Below are positions 1-13,547 of a stretch of 64,000 nucleotides of DNA, piece after piece. The notes below the pieces were generated by a model. That model did no database searches. It was not told the DNA's origin and was given only the letters and a program-made list of their open reading frames with translations. The first letter of the stretch is position 1, and every line of letters begins with the position of its first letter. Origin of the DNA: Bimuria novae-zelandiae CBS 107.79 (Eukaryota > Ascomycota > Dothideomycetes > Pleosporales > Didymosphaeriaceae); contig ML976679.1 in NCBI GenBank assembly GCA_010015655.1, positions 660,346-724,345 of the forward strand. The letters are read 5' to 3'. The translations under genes were made by a program, and so were the position numbers.

Positions 1-1565
1 CGTATTTTAAAAAAAGTAGTAGGGCTTATAGGTAGGGCGTAAAGTAGTAAGATTTAGTTCTAAATTAGTAAGTCTCTTATTAATAAATATACTAATATAT
101 TGAAGCTTAAGTTATTTATTATTATTTAATTTATATATACTAAATATAACTCTTCCTCTTGCTAGTAGATATAAGAGACATTACTACTACTTTTTATAGT
201 AAGGGTAGCGGTATATTACTATAAAGTGCTTAGCTACAAAGCTTTAGGTAATAGTAATAAGCTAGTATCTAAATTAACGTTGTAAGTCTTTTATAAGTAC
301 TTTTTAATATAAGAGGTGCTATTAACTATCAAATAGTAACGTTTTTTTACTTATATAGCACTCTTTAGAGAGAAATAGCGTTAACTTTACTTTATTGTTA
401 TTATTAAAATTAAGTCCCGTACTATAAGCTTTGCCACGAGAGCAACGAGTAGAATTGTTCTAGGCCTAGGTAGGCTAGATTGATATACTCGTTCGGTGTC
501 TACGTGTAGGTACAAGACGTTGGATAAGGAGAAAAGGACTTCTCCCCCCTATCCAGCGTGGATCTATCTATCTCGCTTAGTCTAGGTGCTAGTACCTAGA
601 TGGCTAGCGTCGCGTCTAACCAATCAGAAGCAAGCTTCGGGGTCTAGGCCATCGGACCTTCGGTTCCCGAAGTATAAGTTCGGAGGCAAAAACCTATATA
701 CTAACGTATCATTATTAATAGTACGTCTAGACTGTCAGGTTGCCTAGGAGGTTACCGTAACAAGCTTAAATAAATCTAATTTAGTATTTACTAAGTATTT
801 ATGTCTTACTTTTAACTATATACTTAACTTATAAGGCTTTTAAGAGCTTTTTACTATATTAAAAATAAGTCTAATTAATATTATAATAAGGACTTAAGGC
901 CCGTAGCTTACTAAGGTAAGTATAAAACGCTATAAAAACTATAATTTTAAATGGGACTTTAAATACTAATATAGTAATAGCTACTCTTATGTTAGACGTA
1001 GCATGGTAATATAGCCATAAAGATAAGGAGGATAATACCTATAAAAAAGTAAACTCTAAGATTTCAATTATTATAAAATAATTTATAGTAATTAATTTAC
1101 TACTAATAATTACATATAGGTAGAAGTATAAAGTTAATATAACTTTATAAAAAATTCTACTCTGCTAGTATTATATAAGCTTTTAATAATAAGCTATTAT
1201 TACGCACGAAGTTAGCTAAGAGTATAAATAAAATTTACTAATAGCACACTAATTACTACCTAAAATCTATTAAACGTAATACTATACACCCGTAAGTACG
1301 GCTTCGAAAATGGCTACGAACGGTGCCCTGTACGGGTCGAGGTGCCCGTACGTCCCTACGGCTCAATTCACCCTACGGGTCGTACTGTACGCGGCGTAGT
1401 ACTGCACGTTGAAAGCGCTGCTATAGACCGTATAAACCCTTAAAATAAATCATATAGTAATCCTATAGTACTATACTAAACCCCTAGCCATAGCGTACGT
1501 ACCGTAATAACTAGCAACCGTAACGTAACCGTAGTTAGGGTCGGACCGTCCGTATTACCTACTGT
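1..1565. other. RIP-degraded AT-rich block, no gene seen
   Basis: The stretch is dominated by TA dinucleotides with stop codons in all frames, as expected for repeats mutated by C-to-T RIP. Two GC-richer pockets remain, about 420-765 and 1290-1430. No open frame or recognisable protein motif survives. The composition changes sharply to gene-like sequence near 1565, which I take as the repeat boundary. Confidence 0.7.
457..762. repeat. Possible solo LTR
   Basis: A GC-richer segment of about 306 bp starts with TGTTC and ends with TAACA, the ends expected of a gypsy-type LTR, inside an otherwise AT-rich block. There is no second copy in the window and the flanking 5-mers do not match clearly, so this is only a candidate. 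Confidence 0.25.
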
Positions 1566-1573
1566 TTCAAGCG

Positions 1574-2510
1574 TTGTATCACTTCTCAAGAACCAGTCCG
1601 ATCCAAATTATCTTTGGTAACACGAATAACTTTGCGGGTTCCCAAGGAAATGATCGACTAGCTGCGAAGTCACGGATGCTAGCCACGCCCAAAGCTACTA
1701 GCGTGGGCGATTGCGTCGCCCTACTCCAGACCTGTCGCCAGATCTACACCGAGGCAGTCGGCACACTCTACAGTAACAACACTTTTATGCCTCCTACTAA
1801 TCACCTGAGAATTTTTCCGCCCTCTGCACTCCTGGAGTTTGGTGTAGAGTGGATGGTCGCACTAGGCTCGCAATTGCCTCTGTTGAGAAGGGTGTCATCT
1901 AACCTGAAAGGTATGACCAAAAATGTATCACTAGACGTGCTCCCTATAGTGAGATTCATGTGGTTGAACCCTATACCCAATCTTCACATATCTTTCAGCC
2001 GAGGACTTATTTCAGTTACTGCCTCTCTGTCCGTCAGCGGGTACCCCACAGGGTCCCAACAACAACTCACTCTTCTGGGGGCGAAATATCGCACACTGAT
2101 ATTAAGCGTCTGAACACTCTTCTTACCACGCTTACGACCTCCGACTCTCTGAATATCAAGCGATACAAGGTGTCAATGCGGCTTCTAGCAAATATCTTTG
2201 TCAGAGTTGGTGGGGTAATCGGGAACGTTGTACACCCCTCCAAAGACAACCCGGGCTGGGGCGAAAAAGAGTTCAAAATACTTGATGAGGGACACGCAGT
2301 GGAGTGGGTCAACGAAGATCCCGTCCCGCCCTCTTTCGATCATATGAGCATGCCGATGAAGTTCAAGATCTGTGAGCATGCTATGTCATCCCCTGATGGC
2401 ACAACCTTCGATCTCGACAGCCGAAAATCTACTGGCTTCGCAGTCGGTTCTCTGTCGGTGACCTCGAGCATGTGCTACCTTGCACAGTTGCCCTCAAGCC
2501 GTTTCACTCT
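1574..2510 (+). pseudogene. Remnant of a fungal F-box/DUF7730-like protein gene
   Basis: A frame from about 1574 to 2113 contains LLQTCRQIYTEAVGTLYSNN (around residues 49-68), close to the conserved segment of the large fungal families with a short LLRTCRQIY...LLYxxNTF motif (DUF7730/F-box-like). A second frame, about 1960-2510, continues with coding-like sequence (VIGNVVHPSKDNPGWGEKEF, HAVEWVNED). The two halves need either an intron or a frameshift between about 2040 and 2110. The 5' end abuts the RIP block and no ATG lies in place, so the gene is probably 5'-truncated. It converges on the minus-strand gene ending at 2521. The family call rests on one motif only. Confidence 0.45.
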
Positions 2511-2660
2511 CGAGCCCCTTTTACAAGACCTTTCCCGCCAGCCTGCTGCCCCCTTTGTTCCCTCCACGTCTCTTCTTCTTGTCTACGTGGTTCTCCGGTT
2601 GCTCAGCAACCTTCTTCTTATCTGTCTCATCCAATTTGCGCTTCATCACGTTGTCTGGAG

Positions 2661-2804
2661 TGACAGATGAGTGGGGCTCAAAAGTGGACAGAAAGTCGAT
2701 GTGTATTGTGTGTGTGCTGAGACTAGCTATCTATAGTACACGAACAGAGAATCGATGACTAAGCAGGTGCACGGTGGACCGTAGGGTCACCAGGGCAACT
2801 GACA
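2661..2804 (-). repeat. Copia 3' LTR
   Basis: This 144-bp terminal repeat matches 7618-7761 almost base for base and is bounded by TG..CA. It lies downstream in element orientation. Confidence 0.92.
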
Positions 2805-2852
2805 CACCCCCCAGAGTCTCTGTGAGCGATACTAGGGGAGCCATCCTCCAGC

Positions 2853-5800
2853 CTATGCTGGCACAGGGACCTCTACGAGGCCCAAGAGAGCCACAAAACG
2901 CTTATGGGCCGGTCCAGAAAGGGGTTTTGTAAGGCCATCAGCAACCATACTCGTCCCAGGGATATGTGAGACAAGTATACGATTAGCCTCCTGCTCCTCG
3001 CGGGCGTACTTGTAGTGGATATCGATGTGTTTAGTCCGCTCGTGGTGGCCCTTGCTATTAAGCAGGTGAACAGCAGACTAACTATTAGAATAGATCTGTA
3101 TAGGTCCTTCGTTAAGGAGGTGTAACTCTGTAAGTAGGCGACGAAGCCAGGCAGCTTCTTTTACAGCGTAGGTTATTACAACCTACTCTGCCTCTATAGA
3201 AGACGTTGTGACAATCCGCTAGCGATAGGATTTGTAGGAAATAGTACCTCTAGCTAGCTTAAAGGCGTAGCCTAAAGAGGATTTACAGCTGCTATAATTA
3301 TTAGCGTATGCAGAATCCGTGTATCTAGTTAGCGTTAGTAATGTTTAATTAGTGCTGTTGTTTTTGGCTAATAGTTATATGCTAAGGTTAGGCTAGTACT
3401 TAAAGTAGCGGACGAGATATTTAAGTAGGCTATATTACTCTTTAGTAGGGTTACTCGCAAAACGCGCTAAGAAGTTAACACTCTATAAAGCGTTAGGGCG
3501 TACAAGTCCTATTAGGTAGATTAGACAGGTAATAAGTGACTAGTAGCGCTTTATAAGCTCTTCTAGCGCCTTTTCTATTACACGCTGTTGCTCTAGGGCG
3601 GATAGTAGTAGTAGAGTATTAATAGGGTTAATATCTTTAAGATTGTAATCCTTAACAAGACGTTTAATGTAGGGGTCTATAGTAAGAGAGATTATCTAAT
3701 TAGGGCGGTTACGTATAATGCGGATGCTTAGGTAGTGAGTAATTAGCCCTAAGTCGCGGCATTTATAGCGTTTTAAGATCTTCTATTTAAGAGTGGTTAT
3801 AGCGTCCTTTGTATGCGTAATTAAAATAAGGTCGTTAATATAGATAATAATAATTTCTCCTTTACATGTGAAGACGCATAGGTCTGACGTTAATGGCTTA
3901 AATCCTAGGTCCTTAAGGGAGATCTTTAGGTCGTTATACTAGAGTAAGGTAGCCTTTCTTAGTCTATATATACCTCGGAGGAGGCGTACTATTTAGTGAG
4001 CTAATAGGTAGCCTTTAGGCAGTTTAAGGAGGATAACATGCTCTAGGGAGAGGTAAGCATTTAAGTATATAGTAACTATGTTAACCTGCTTACACTCTAG
4101 ATCCTTAATAGTAATAATTATAAGAACTACTCTTAGCGTTATTATGCGCACGACGTAGCTATATACATCCTAGTACTAAGAGACTTAGGTCTGTTAATTA
4201 CTACAAGCAACTATCCTAGCCTTAATCTTTATTAATAAGCTAGTAGCGTCTCCCTTATAGTTATATACCTACTAGGTATTAATAACTTTATTCTTTAAGA
4301 TTTCTTTTTTCGTTGCAGGGCGCCAAGTGTTATTTAATATAAGTAATTTAAACTTGGCCTCTATAGCGTCTATAAAAGTAGTCTTTATAAGATGCTTGCT
4401 TAGAGCTCTATAATTCTATAGTTCTAGTAGTAATAAGGATAACTTTGTGCTTATTAATAACTTAAATATAGCTAATGCGAGAGAGCGTACGAACGTAATT
4501 ATGCCTATCTTAACGTGTTAACGCGTTTGTTAAGAGCCTTTAGTAAGTATAAGGTGAGTACCTGGGTCGGCAGAAATCTCTATCCTACGTGATGCGATAT
4601 TGCCATGCCTAGTTAGAGGCAGGGGGCCTTTAATAGGCTCCTTAGTAGGCTCCTTGGCAGGCTCCTTAGCAGGCTTTAAGCTATTAAAGTGGCGCTCTCC
4701 TTTGGCGATTGCAGGTAGTATTTCCTCCTCCTCCTCCTTTTTATAGCTAAGCTTATGTTCACCCCCTATATTAACAGGATTAGGTGTAATAGGGCGCTCG
4801 GTTGCGGCTTGTTTAGGGAGGATAGGAGGGGCGATTAAAGTTGGCAGTGGCAGCGATAGCGAAGGCTTATAAAGGGTAACTATACGTAAGTTTCTGTTAT
4901 AGGAGTTGAATTTAACGCTTGTAGTTGTGATAATAACGTGTCGTTAAGGAATCTATATTTTATAGAGGGAAGAGCCCTCTATGCCTATAAGAAGTCCGCG
5001 TTTAGCGCAAGATGTAAACTTTTTACCTTTAACGCGGGTGTTAATAGGCCTATGTACATATCTTACATGTCTAAAAGCGTGAGTTAGTCCTAGGTTAGGC
5101 AGTAGGTTAATAGCTCTAATAGCTGTATACTATAGCTTATAAGGCGTCTTATTCTCTGGTACTCCGCTTATTAGGCTGAAGTTAAGTAAGCGGACCATGT
5201 ATGCGGCATAGTAGGGCTAAAATGTCTCTAGTAGGCCTGATACTATTGTTGCTACTCGAACTTAGTCCTTGGTAATACTATTTGCTCGCTCCGTAGTCCT
5301 ATTACGTAAGGGATCGTGCGGTAGGGAATACTAAAGCAGTATACCCTCTTTATAATAATACTCCTTTAGGCGATTACTCTTAAACTTACTAGCACTATTA
5401 AGGTGCATAATAGCGACTATTAGCTATAGGCTTACTTTTATTTATTTTAGCTAGTTAATTAGTTTGGCTACAAGAGCAGCGCGTGAGTTAGACATAAAGA
5501 GCCAGCGTCTACGCGTTAGATTGTCTGTGATAAGTAGTTAGTAGCGCTCTCTATCCTTTCTAGCAGGTAATATTAGCCCTACTATGTTAAGATAAATCTT
5601 CTCTAATAGACGGGTAGAGCGTGCTTGTTAACGACGAGAAATAAATTGTTTTAATTTTAATAGACCGCAGGGCTTATAGTTAAATAGTGTAGAATTAAAT
5701 AGCTCTATACTATTAATAACCTTTAAGAGCTTCTTAATTATCTCTACGTCTGCGTGGCCCATAATATGGTGCCATACATATAGTGGGCGAGTAATCTTAG

Positions 5801-7613
5801 GTGGTTAAGCAGAACGTGAGGCGTATAGAGTCGCGTATGTGAGCGTAAGAGGTGCCTTCTCTGCCAAGTTAACGATAAGGAAGTTAGGTATCCCGTTAAT
5901 CTCTAGTAAATAGGCGATCTCTTCTCTATTACTTAGGTAGAGCTTATCTTTATTACTATAGTAGTAAGCGCCCTTGCGCTTAAAAGGCGCTTGTAATATA
6001 ACGTTAGTAATAAAACTTAGGTAGTATAGAGCATCTTTAAGTTATATATCTATAACCTTACTATCTAAGCGGATAATACTTAGTTTAATAGTACCTTCTC
6101 TATAGACTTTAGCTATATAGGTTGCTCCTTGCACTTCTAACGTTGCTAAGTCTTAAAAGTTAATAAATAGCTCTTGTTTGTTGACAATAATTTAGTTGGT
6201 GGCTATATTATAGCAAAAATATTAGTAGTAGTCACTATTCGCAATAGCTTTTTAAGTTAGTATCTAGGATACCGCAGCGATTAAGTAGAACGCTAAAGTG
6301 TTAGGTATAATTAAAATACTAGCGACAGCTTTCTTATTATTGCCTGTCTTATCCTTATCCTTATCCTTGTACCGCAAATGCTCTAGGATTAGCTCTGGGT
6401 GTTTCTTCTAGCAGAGCTTCTCACCTCTAGGATGCTCTCGTTTATAGTATGTGCAGTGCTGCTTCTTAGAACGTAGGTTCTAGTTATAGGTCTGCTTTTT
6501 ATTTTAGTCTGCGCTAGTTGCAGGCGTATAATTAGGTGTATTTAATATCTTCTTATTAGCGTTATAGTAATAACTATTAACGCGCTTTTCTTCTTGTTAT
6601 TTTACCTTAGCTATAAATACCTTAACAGGCTCTTCCTTCTTATGTTAGAGATAATCCTTAATCGCGGCGATAAGCTTATTAACCGTCCACGTAGTGCCGT
6701 TAGGTATATTATTATTACGTAACTCTACCTATTCTAGGAGTACGCGCTCTAGGCTATATAGGAAATAAATAATAATTAGCTCTTTAACTAACGCGTCTAT
6801 TAATGTGCTCTAAAGTCCTTTAGTACTAATTTTATAGTAGGTAAAAGTAACGCCTATTTGCGCTAGTTGCGAGCAAGCGTCTTAGAAGTAATTAATATAG
6901 TTACGTACTAAGTGGCAGGTGTTAGCGCAAAGGTTAATAAAGTTAGTCTATATAGCGCGTAGGTTATCCTGCTCGATAGGTATAACGCGGTTGGTAATGT
7001 ACGTGTACATTTTAGCTAACGAATTAAAGCTGGTTAGTGCCAGGTGGAGAGACTTATTAATAGAGCTAATAATAGCGTTTTAGAGAAAGGCGTCCTTACT
7101 ATCCTAAGCTTTAAGGCGAGCAAGAGCTACTACTTTAGAAGCTTATATTTGCTTATTTATAATAACTTAGGAGCGGTTAGCCTTCTCGTAAGCATTAAAC
7201 GCCCTAGTCTCTTCTTCTTCTAATATACTATTAGTAACGATAAGTTATACAAGCGGATACTCTTTATAGTCGCGAGAGGCGTACGCAGGGCGCGCCTTTG
7301 TGCCTAAAAGAATATCCTTCGCGCTACGCTCTGTAGCTACGTTAGTTATCTATTTGTTTTACTCCTTCTAGTTACGGCCCGTCGCGTCTAGCACGATCGC
7401 GCCTATAGTTAGAGTTAATATATTATAGATTAGTATAAGCTCGCTAGGGCTCTACTAGGTTACTATAGCTTTAGTAGTGCAAGGTTTATTCCTATAGTGC
7501 TAAAAACTAGCGTAGGTCCGCTTCGTCTTTAACGGTGCAGCGTTAGCTTCTGCGGTGTTAGATCCGGCGTAAGTACTAAGATTGACAGCAGGCTGCGCTT
7601 AGAAGGGCGACAT
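2853..7613 (-). pseudogene. Copia gag-pol polyprotein, RIP-inactivated
   Basis: The frame from ATG at 7613 to TAG at 2853 is 4761 nt, exactly 1587 codons, so it is one Ty1/copia polyprotein without net indels but with many TAG/TAA codons. Recognisable parts in order on the minus strand are a zinc-knuckle-like CTYYKREHPRGEKLC near 6460-6400, a GAG-pre-integrase-like motif WHHIMGHAD near 5775, the reverse transcriptase catalytic region with YIND in place of YVDD near 3845, and the RNase H tail ERTKHIDIHYKYA ending in VADGLTKPL near 2920. The catalytic change V-D to I-N and the stops fit C-to-T mutation on either strand. No function is expected. Confidence 0.88.
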
Positions 7614-7617
7614 AACC

Positions 7618-7761
7618 TAACAGATAAGTGGGGCTTAAAAGTGGACAGAAAGTCGATGTGTATTGTGTGTGTGCTGAGACTAGCTATCTATAGTACACGA
7701 ACAGAGAATCGATGACTAAGCAGGTGCACGGTGGACCGTAGGGTCACCAGGGCAACTGACA
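7618..7761 (-). repeat. Copia 5' LTR
   Basis: This 144-bp repeat is followed at once by the target duplication TGGAG (7762-7766). The first bases read TAACAGATAAG against TGACAGATGAG in the other LTR, two G-to-A changes that fit light RIP. Confidence 0.92.
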
Positions 7762-8699
7762 TGGAGTATGTAGCTCTGGTTTGCATGGCTTTGGAGCAAA
7801 TCGCCCCACGAAAGAGATCCTCGCCTCGTAGATCTTGATATATTCACGCCGGGGGATGATTCGCTGAACCATGGCCCTCTCAAAATTCGCGAAGAAGACA
7901 TCATGGCCTCCGCCAAGCAAGAACAGATTGTGCTCCTCGTCAGGTGATAAGTGCTCGGCGGGAGACACTACGATATCATTCGTCTGCAGTTCCTTGTTTC
8001 GAATCGGGGCATACCGGTTGCGGAACGATATGGTGGAGGGAGGACTCCAGAATGGAGTCTTGTTCACTGGCCAGATGAGACTTCACGGCACCAGGTGAAT
8101 CAACTAAAGGCATTTGGTTAGCTTGCGGTCAACGGTCAGAGTAGTTCATTTGCCTTGGCAAAGACTCCTCGAGCTTTTGCCCTCCATAGCATATCTCGCA
8201 GAGCATTCTTAGTCCCTCCAATGCGATGTTCAGCTTCTGATCATGCTGCTAGCAGAAAATTTCCACGCCGGTTAGGTTGTTGATAAGGCTTTCGAGCGTC
8301 TTTTCCGGGAGCGAGGAAGATTCCGATCCTTTCTGCATGTTGCCAATATGGATAATTTCCTTCATATTCGTATCGCCCGTGACTATCTTCCGAGAAACTA
8401 GGTCTTCGAAATGCTGCATTTCGTTTGAGGCGGTAGTTTTATCAATCGAGCTCTGGATACAAGCAAGTTCAACTATTTTTGCAAGGTCGATGTGATGCTG
8501 CGTTCCCTCAGTGCTGCAGAAGTAAAGGTAGACCTCTTCCGCCTGCAGAGGACCTTGAACACCTATCGCATTGAGATCCGCTTGCCACTTCGAGCGGTCG
8601 AAATTCGAGGGACAGAAGAAACTGGCTTCCTTAGCACTTTGGCCATGCTTGGTGATAGACCGCGCGGTGCCCCACTTCTCAAGGGTTTGAAACCCTGAC

Positions 8700-9081
8700 G
8701 TACGGTTCCAACAAGGTAGCCTGGTCTCTTGTCTGAGTGCTTCTGAACCTCTCGGTTGAGATGGTTTACAACGCTTTTTTCCAGCGCACTACTATCGCAT
8801 CCGCGATGTATACTAAAGCAACTGCAGTCTTGTTTTTCGGATTACTCAAAAATGCTACGCGAACGGGACATCCCGAGGTCCTCAGGGAAATTCGCATAGG
8901 TCCGTATTTGGCTTAGTGGATTACTGAACACGAAGAACGCAGGAGTAACGTCGATATAAAGCCAATTATCTTATCGTTGATATGGATCTTTAGACCGATA
9001 CACTGGTTTACTGCGTTGTGTTGGACTGCTCAGGCTTTTCTTCTATTGTCTTCAACGGCCTGATCAACCTCGTTATCCAAA
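8700..9081. other. Intergenic spacer
   Basis: There is no supported gene. The composition is normal, and the stretch separates the copia-split remnant from the secreted hydrolase gene starting at 9082. Confidence 0.5.
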
Positions 9082-12000
9082 ATGTGGCAGCTATTGTTCC
9101 TACCCCTGCGTAAGTAAATGCGATATATTCTAAGCGTCGAGACTGTATTAACGAGTTGCAGTGTTCCTGCGAGCTCTCGCTTCACCTCGCCCTAAACCTT
9201 TTGGCGAGCAGAAATATGTCGACAATAAAGGCGTTACCGTCCATTACCGCAAATATGCCCATTGCAATCCATCTGCACCGTATCTGCTCTTCCAGCACGG
9301 CTTTCCCGATCAGGAAACGACCTGGAACGACTTCCAAATCCCAGTCTTTTCATGCTAGTACAACATAATTACTCCCACACTCGGCGGTTTCCCTCCAAGC
9401 GATATTCCATCTGATGTCTCCGACTACACTGCCGCAAAATACGCATACGACATCCTCACCATCCTCAACGACGAGAGCATCACCAAGGCCACACTAATCG
9501 GCCACGACTTCGGCGGCGGCATCGTGCAGGGCTTCACGCAGGCGCTCCCCGAGAGAGTCGAAACTCTGATCATCATGAACGCGCCCATATTCCCGACCTT
9601 CGTCCCGCAGCTCAATTTCGACGCCGAAGCACAGGTGTACGCCCGGTGCACCATCCCATACTACACCTACGTCGAGGGCAGGGCTCGCAACAGATCAAAT
9701 CAAAACAATATTTAATTTAATTAATTTAATTTAAATAACTTGATTTTAATTAATACCTACTGTAAGGTAAATAGACTTTAACTTTTTATACCAGTAAGTT
9801 ATATTCTAGCTGGCGAACTTGCTATAATACTTATTAAATTAAATAAAAAGCACTTATAAGTAATAAATATACTAATTATACGCTAGTAACTTACAGCCTT
9901 TATAATAATATATTATAATAAATTTTATATATAAAATTAGTTAATTAGAGTCCTTAGAATTAATATTAAAGTACTTAGTTTTAAAAATATTTGCTACCCG
10001 ACGCTCTTGTACCATACCCTCCTATATAAGAGACCTAAGCCTGATTCCTCTCTAACGTAGACCCTAATAGTGAGCTCCTGTTCGGTGTACACGTTTTGAA
10101 GCCTTACTAAATCGACGCTCTAGGTCTGAACTTATTACTAGTGCAGTAAAGATATTAAGCGCTGCCTTATACAGTGTAGGAAAGCGTTCCTTATTATTAC
10201 GCTACTAAGTAATAAGATATATTAGCTCCTTTATAATCTTGCATTTACTAGTGGCTTTATCTATTATTATGCTATCCCGCCGTAGTACCTTTAGTATAGT
10301 CACACCTTCACCAACTTCTGAATTTTGAGAACCTGTTGAAATCTGTATATTTTTTATTAGATTCTATCTTAAAATTACCTAAAACCTATCTCTAAGCCAT
10401 CCTCTACCCCTATAGTGCCTGTAGCTAGTAAATAATAGCATGGAGACGCCTGCGAGACTCCCCCTAGAAGCCTCTATAGCAACCCGCCCCGCCGACCTAG
10501 AGTTAGTAAGGCACCTTAATATAAGCCACCCCTTAAGGAGACAGCCGCAGTAGCATGTAGCAGCGATACCACGTCTTAACCTAGGTAGAGGAGTGTAGAC
10601 TAGAAACGCGCTAGCTACTACTATAGTAACTAAAGCTATCGCGGTGAGCAGAGCGCTGAGCGAACAGTACGCAGTGGAAAAGATTGCAGGATTGAACTAA
10701 GGTTGTACTATCTAGGAACTACAGAGGATATAGGTGCGCAGGCACAAACAACACTAGTCCTGGATAGGTGGAAGGTAAGTCCCAACCATGCCAAGGTAAG
10801 AGCAACTATCTTGTAAGGTAAGGGCCATAAACCGTGACAAAAGCCCTAATAACCCACATCACGGCCGCTAAACAAGCTGCCGCCACCTAGGAGGCTATAA
10901 TCTACACCCTAGCACAGGCTATAAATAGCTGCCTTAATGCCTATAAGCTCCCTAAAAAGCAGGCAGTTGCTAACGCCTCCGCCAGCGCGTTATATAGGCC
11001 CTAAAAAACTCTACCTTAGCGCCAAGCCTCTTGCGCATAGACTATACTAAGAGTATTAATACTAACGCTAGTACTAGTGCTAGCGACAATAGCTATAACT
11101 ATAGTAAGGCTATAAGACTAAAAATATAGGTAAACGTAGCTACTAGCGCGAACCCCTTAAGTACAAGATACACTACCTCTAGTAGTAACTAAAGTAGCAC
11201 TAAGGCCACTACTAATAAACATACTTATTATAGTTAAAGTGATACTAAGAATCTTAAGATTCTTATTACGGTGCCTGCGCCGGAGCGGCTTTTACAGAGC
11301 TTATTATATGTAATTAGAAAGGCTATTTACGACACGCTAGGCCTTAACCTTAGCGCTATACCTAGCGCCTTAAAGACTAGGATAGGATAGGCCGTCACCC
11401 CCGCTAATAATAAGACAAGAGACAGCCTTATAGAACAGGGAAAAAAAGATTTAATAATAAGCGCTATAGGAGGTAGTATAGCTAAGCTACTATAGAAATA
11501 GTTTAACTATACTATACCTAGCGTCCCTAGCGCGTACTAATCCTTGCTAGGCCTAAAGGTGCTAGTTACACACGATATAATAGAGGATAAGGTAGCTATA
11601 TAGACAGGCTTACTACCTACTAACTATAGATAGTTAAGGCATGGCGCTAATAAAGATAGAACTATTACCTAGATTATCTCCTTTATAAAGAAAGTGCAAT
11701 AATTTAGGCTCCTAAGTAATAATAGCGCCTTAAGGGAGATTACTAAGACCCTAGCTATATAACAACACGATCTAGGCTACTAAGACTACTATAACCTACT
11801 AAAATACGTGCGCCTCCCCCGCTATAATAACTATAGTAAGAAATAAGAGGACTATATAGGCCCCCTAGGCTTAAAATACACCTATCTAGTGCAGTGCGCT
11901 AACTATCTTAGTCTATATTAGGCAAGACATATTAACTACCTAGCAGCGCCTTGCTAAGTTAATAAGCAGGTAATTAGGCTAATAAGGAGGGAGATGGGCA

Positions 12001-13547
12001 CATACCGCCGCGCTAGTTACTAAGCCTATAAGCACGCTAATCGCCCGCCCCTAGGTACTAAAATAGAGGTAGCAACCGCGGCAGCCCAGGATAGCTTACT
12101 AGAGCTCTGTAATAGCCTATATAGTGCCCCCGCTGCCTCTAGCTTACATCTAGCAGGCGCAGTAACAACGCCAGTAAACGCTAATAAGCGACGTAACCTA
12201 GGACTAGAGGCGTTAATAAGGCCCTCTACCCGCCTATAACGTTCTACTTATATCCCTAGAAACCTAAATCTAGTAGTAATATTAGCGCGCAGCGTTGCGC
12301 CACCTTAAGATTATATAGCTTTATTCTTATTAGAGAGAGATATAAGTATAAGCGACGAGAATAATCTCTTATATTAAGCACACCTTTACAGAGATAAAGG
12401 ACTCCCCTTAGGGAGCGTAATATATAAATTAGCTAGATAAATGTGGGGCGAAGCTTGCCTAGCTATATTACGGCCCTAGAGCTTACTTTTTAAAAAGGTA
12501 TTAACGTAGTGTGCATATAAGAGCCAGCCATGTTGCCTAGCACCCGCACCTTAAACCACCTAAGCTACTAGCTATACCTACCTATTAATAGCTAGGACAA
12601 CCCCTAGCACAGGGAGACATAGAGACCTAGAGTTTTTATCTACACGCTAAAAGGCGCATAGCTCCACATCACGACTATAGCGCCCCTATAGGATAGGGAC
12701 AGATAATAGATTTAGGTTAACGGGGTCTCTATCCTTAACATCTATAGGCAGCCTTAGACCACACTAGTCCTAGAGTATGTTATAGGCCTTACCCCCCTAG
12801 CAAGATACCTAGTAGGGGGAGACTTTAACACTAAGCACGATACATTTAAGCCTAGTATTACTACCTTATAAGGCGGCGCCAAGCTTGCGCGCTAGACCAC
12901 AGACAGTGGCATAGACTATATTAGAAAACCTAGTAGAGCTACCTATAAAGCTAGCTATATCCTAGATCTTAGCTTCTCTAATATTGCCTTTACTAAGACG
13001 GAGGTGCGCGACGACCTACACTATAGCTCTAATTACGCTACCCTAGTTATAACACTACCAGGCAAAGATATACTAAGCCGCGAATAATATCGCCTTAGGC
13101 TTCCTAGAAAGAAGCTTCTTCCCTTTACCTAACTAGTCGTAATAGGTATACTATAGCTACCCTTAATAGTAGTAGCCTCTAACCTACGCTAGGTAGAAGA
13201 GTGCGCTACAGCGCTAACCTTATTACTCTAAGATACTCTACGCAAAACTGGCTACCTAAAGAGGGATAGTAGAAAGGCGGCACCTTAGTAAATAAATAAG
13301 TGCGCTAACGCCAGGCGCCTGCACCTTAAGTCTAGATAAGGCCACATAGGCACCTAGACCCCAGAGACTCGTAGCTTCCTAACTATAGTAAGAAAGGCTA
13401 AAAGACAATACTAGCAACATACTATTAATAGCGCAAAGGAGGACTCTAACCTCTTTTAAATTATAGGCTAGCACAAGCTAGAGCCAACAAGACTAGACCC
13501 GCCGCTGGCCTACGAGGGGCGCTATATTACTAACCCGTAGGAGAAAG

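Larger units (their letters stand above)
2661..7761 (-). mobile_element. Complete Ty1/copia LTR retrotransposon
   Basis: The element is 5101 bp on the minus strand with two 144-bp LTRs (2661-2804 and 7618-7761) and a 5-bp target duplication TGGAG at 2656-2660 and 7762-7766. LTRs start TGACAG and end CTGACA; the promoter-side LTR start is mutated to TAACAG. A purine-rich tract (CTCTGGGGGGTG, read on the minus strand) abuts the 3' LTR at 2805-2816. The body is strongly AT-biased by RIP, the LTRs only slightly so. The LTRs differ at very few positions, as far as I can align by eye. Confidence 0.93.
2521..8695 (-). pseudogene. Unrecognised gene split by a copia element
   Basis: On the minus strand a coding-like frame runs from about 8695 to 8249 (includes FDRSKWQADLNAIGV and QAEEVYLYFCSTEG, then a TAG at 8249-8251), and another from about 8070 to 7762 (includes YAPIRNKELQTNDIVVSP and GGGHDVFFANFERA). 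The second is cut by the copia LTR. If the element and one copy of the TGGAG duplication are taken out, the frame runs straight on from 2655 to a TAA at 2521-2523: 44 more residues, rich in Lys and Arg (MKRKLDETDKKKV). This supports one ancestral gene inactivated by insertion. The join between the two upstream frames (an intron near 8100?) is unresolved. I do not recognise the family. Confidence 0.5.
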
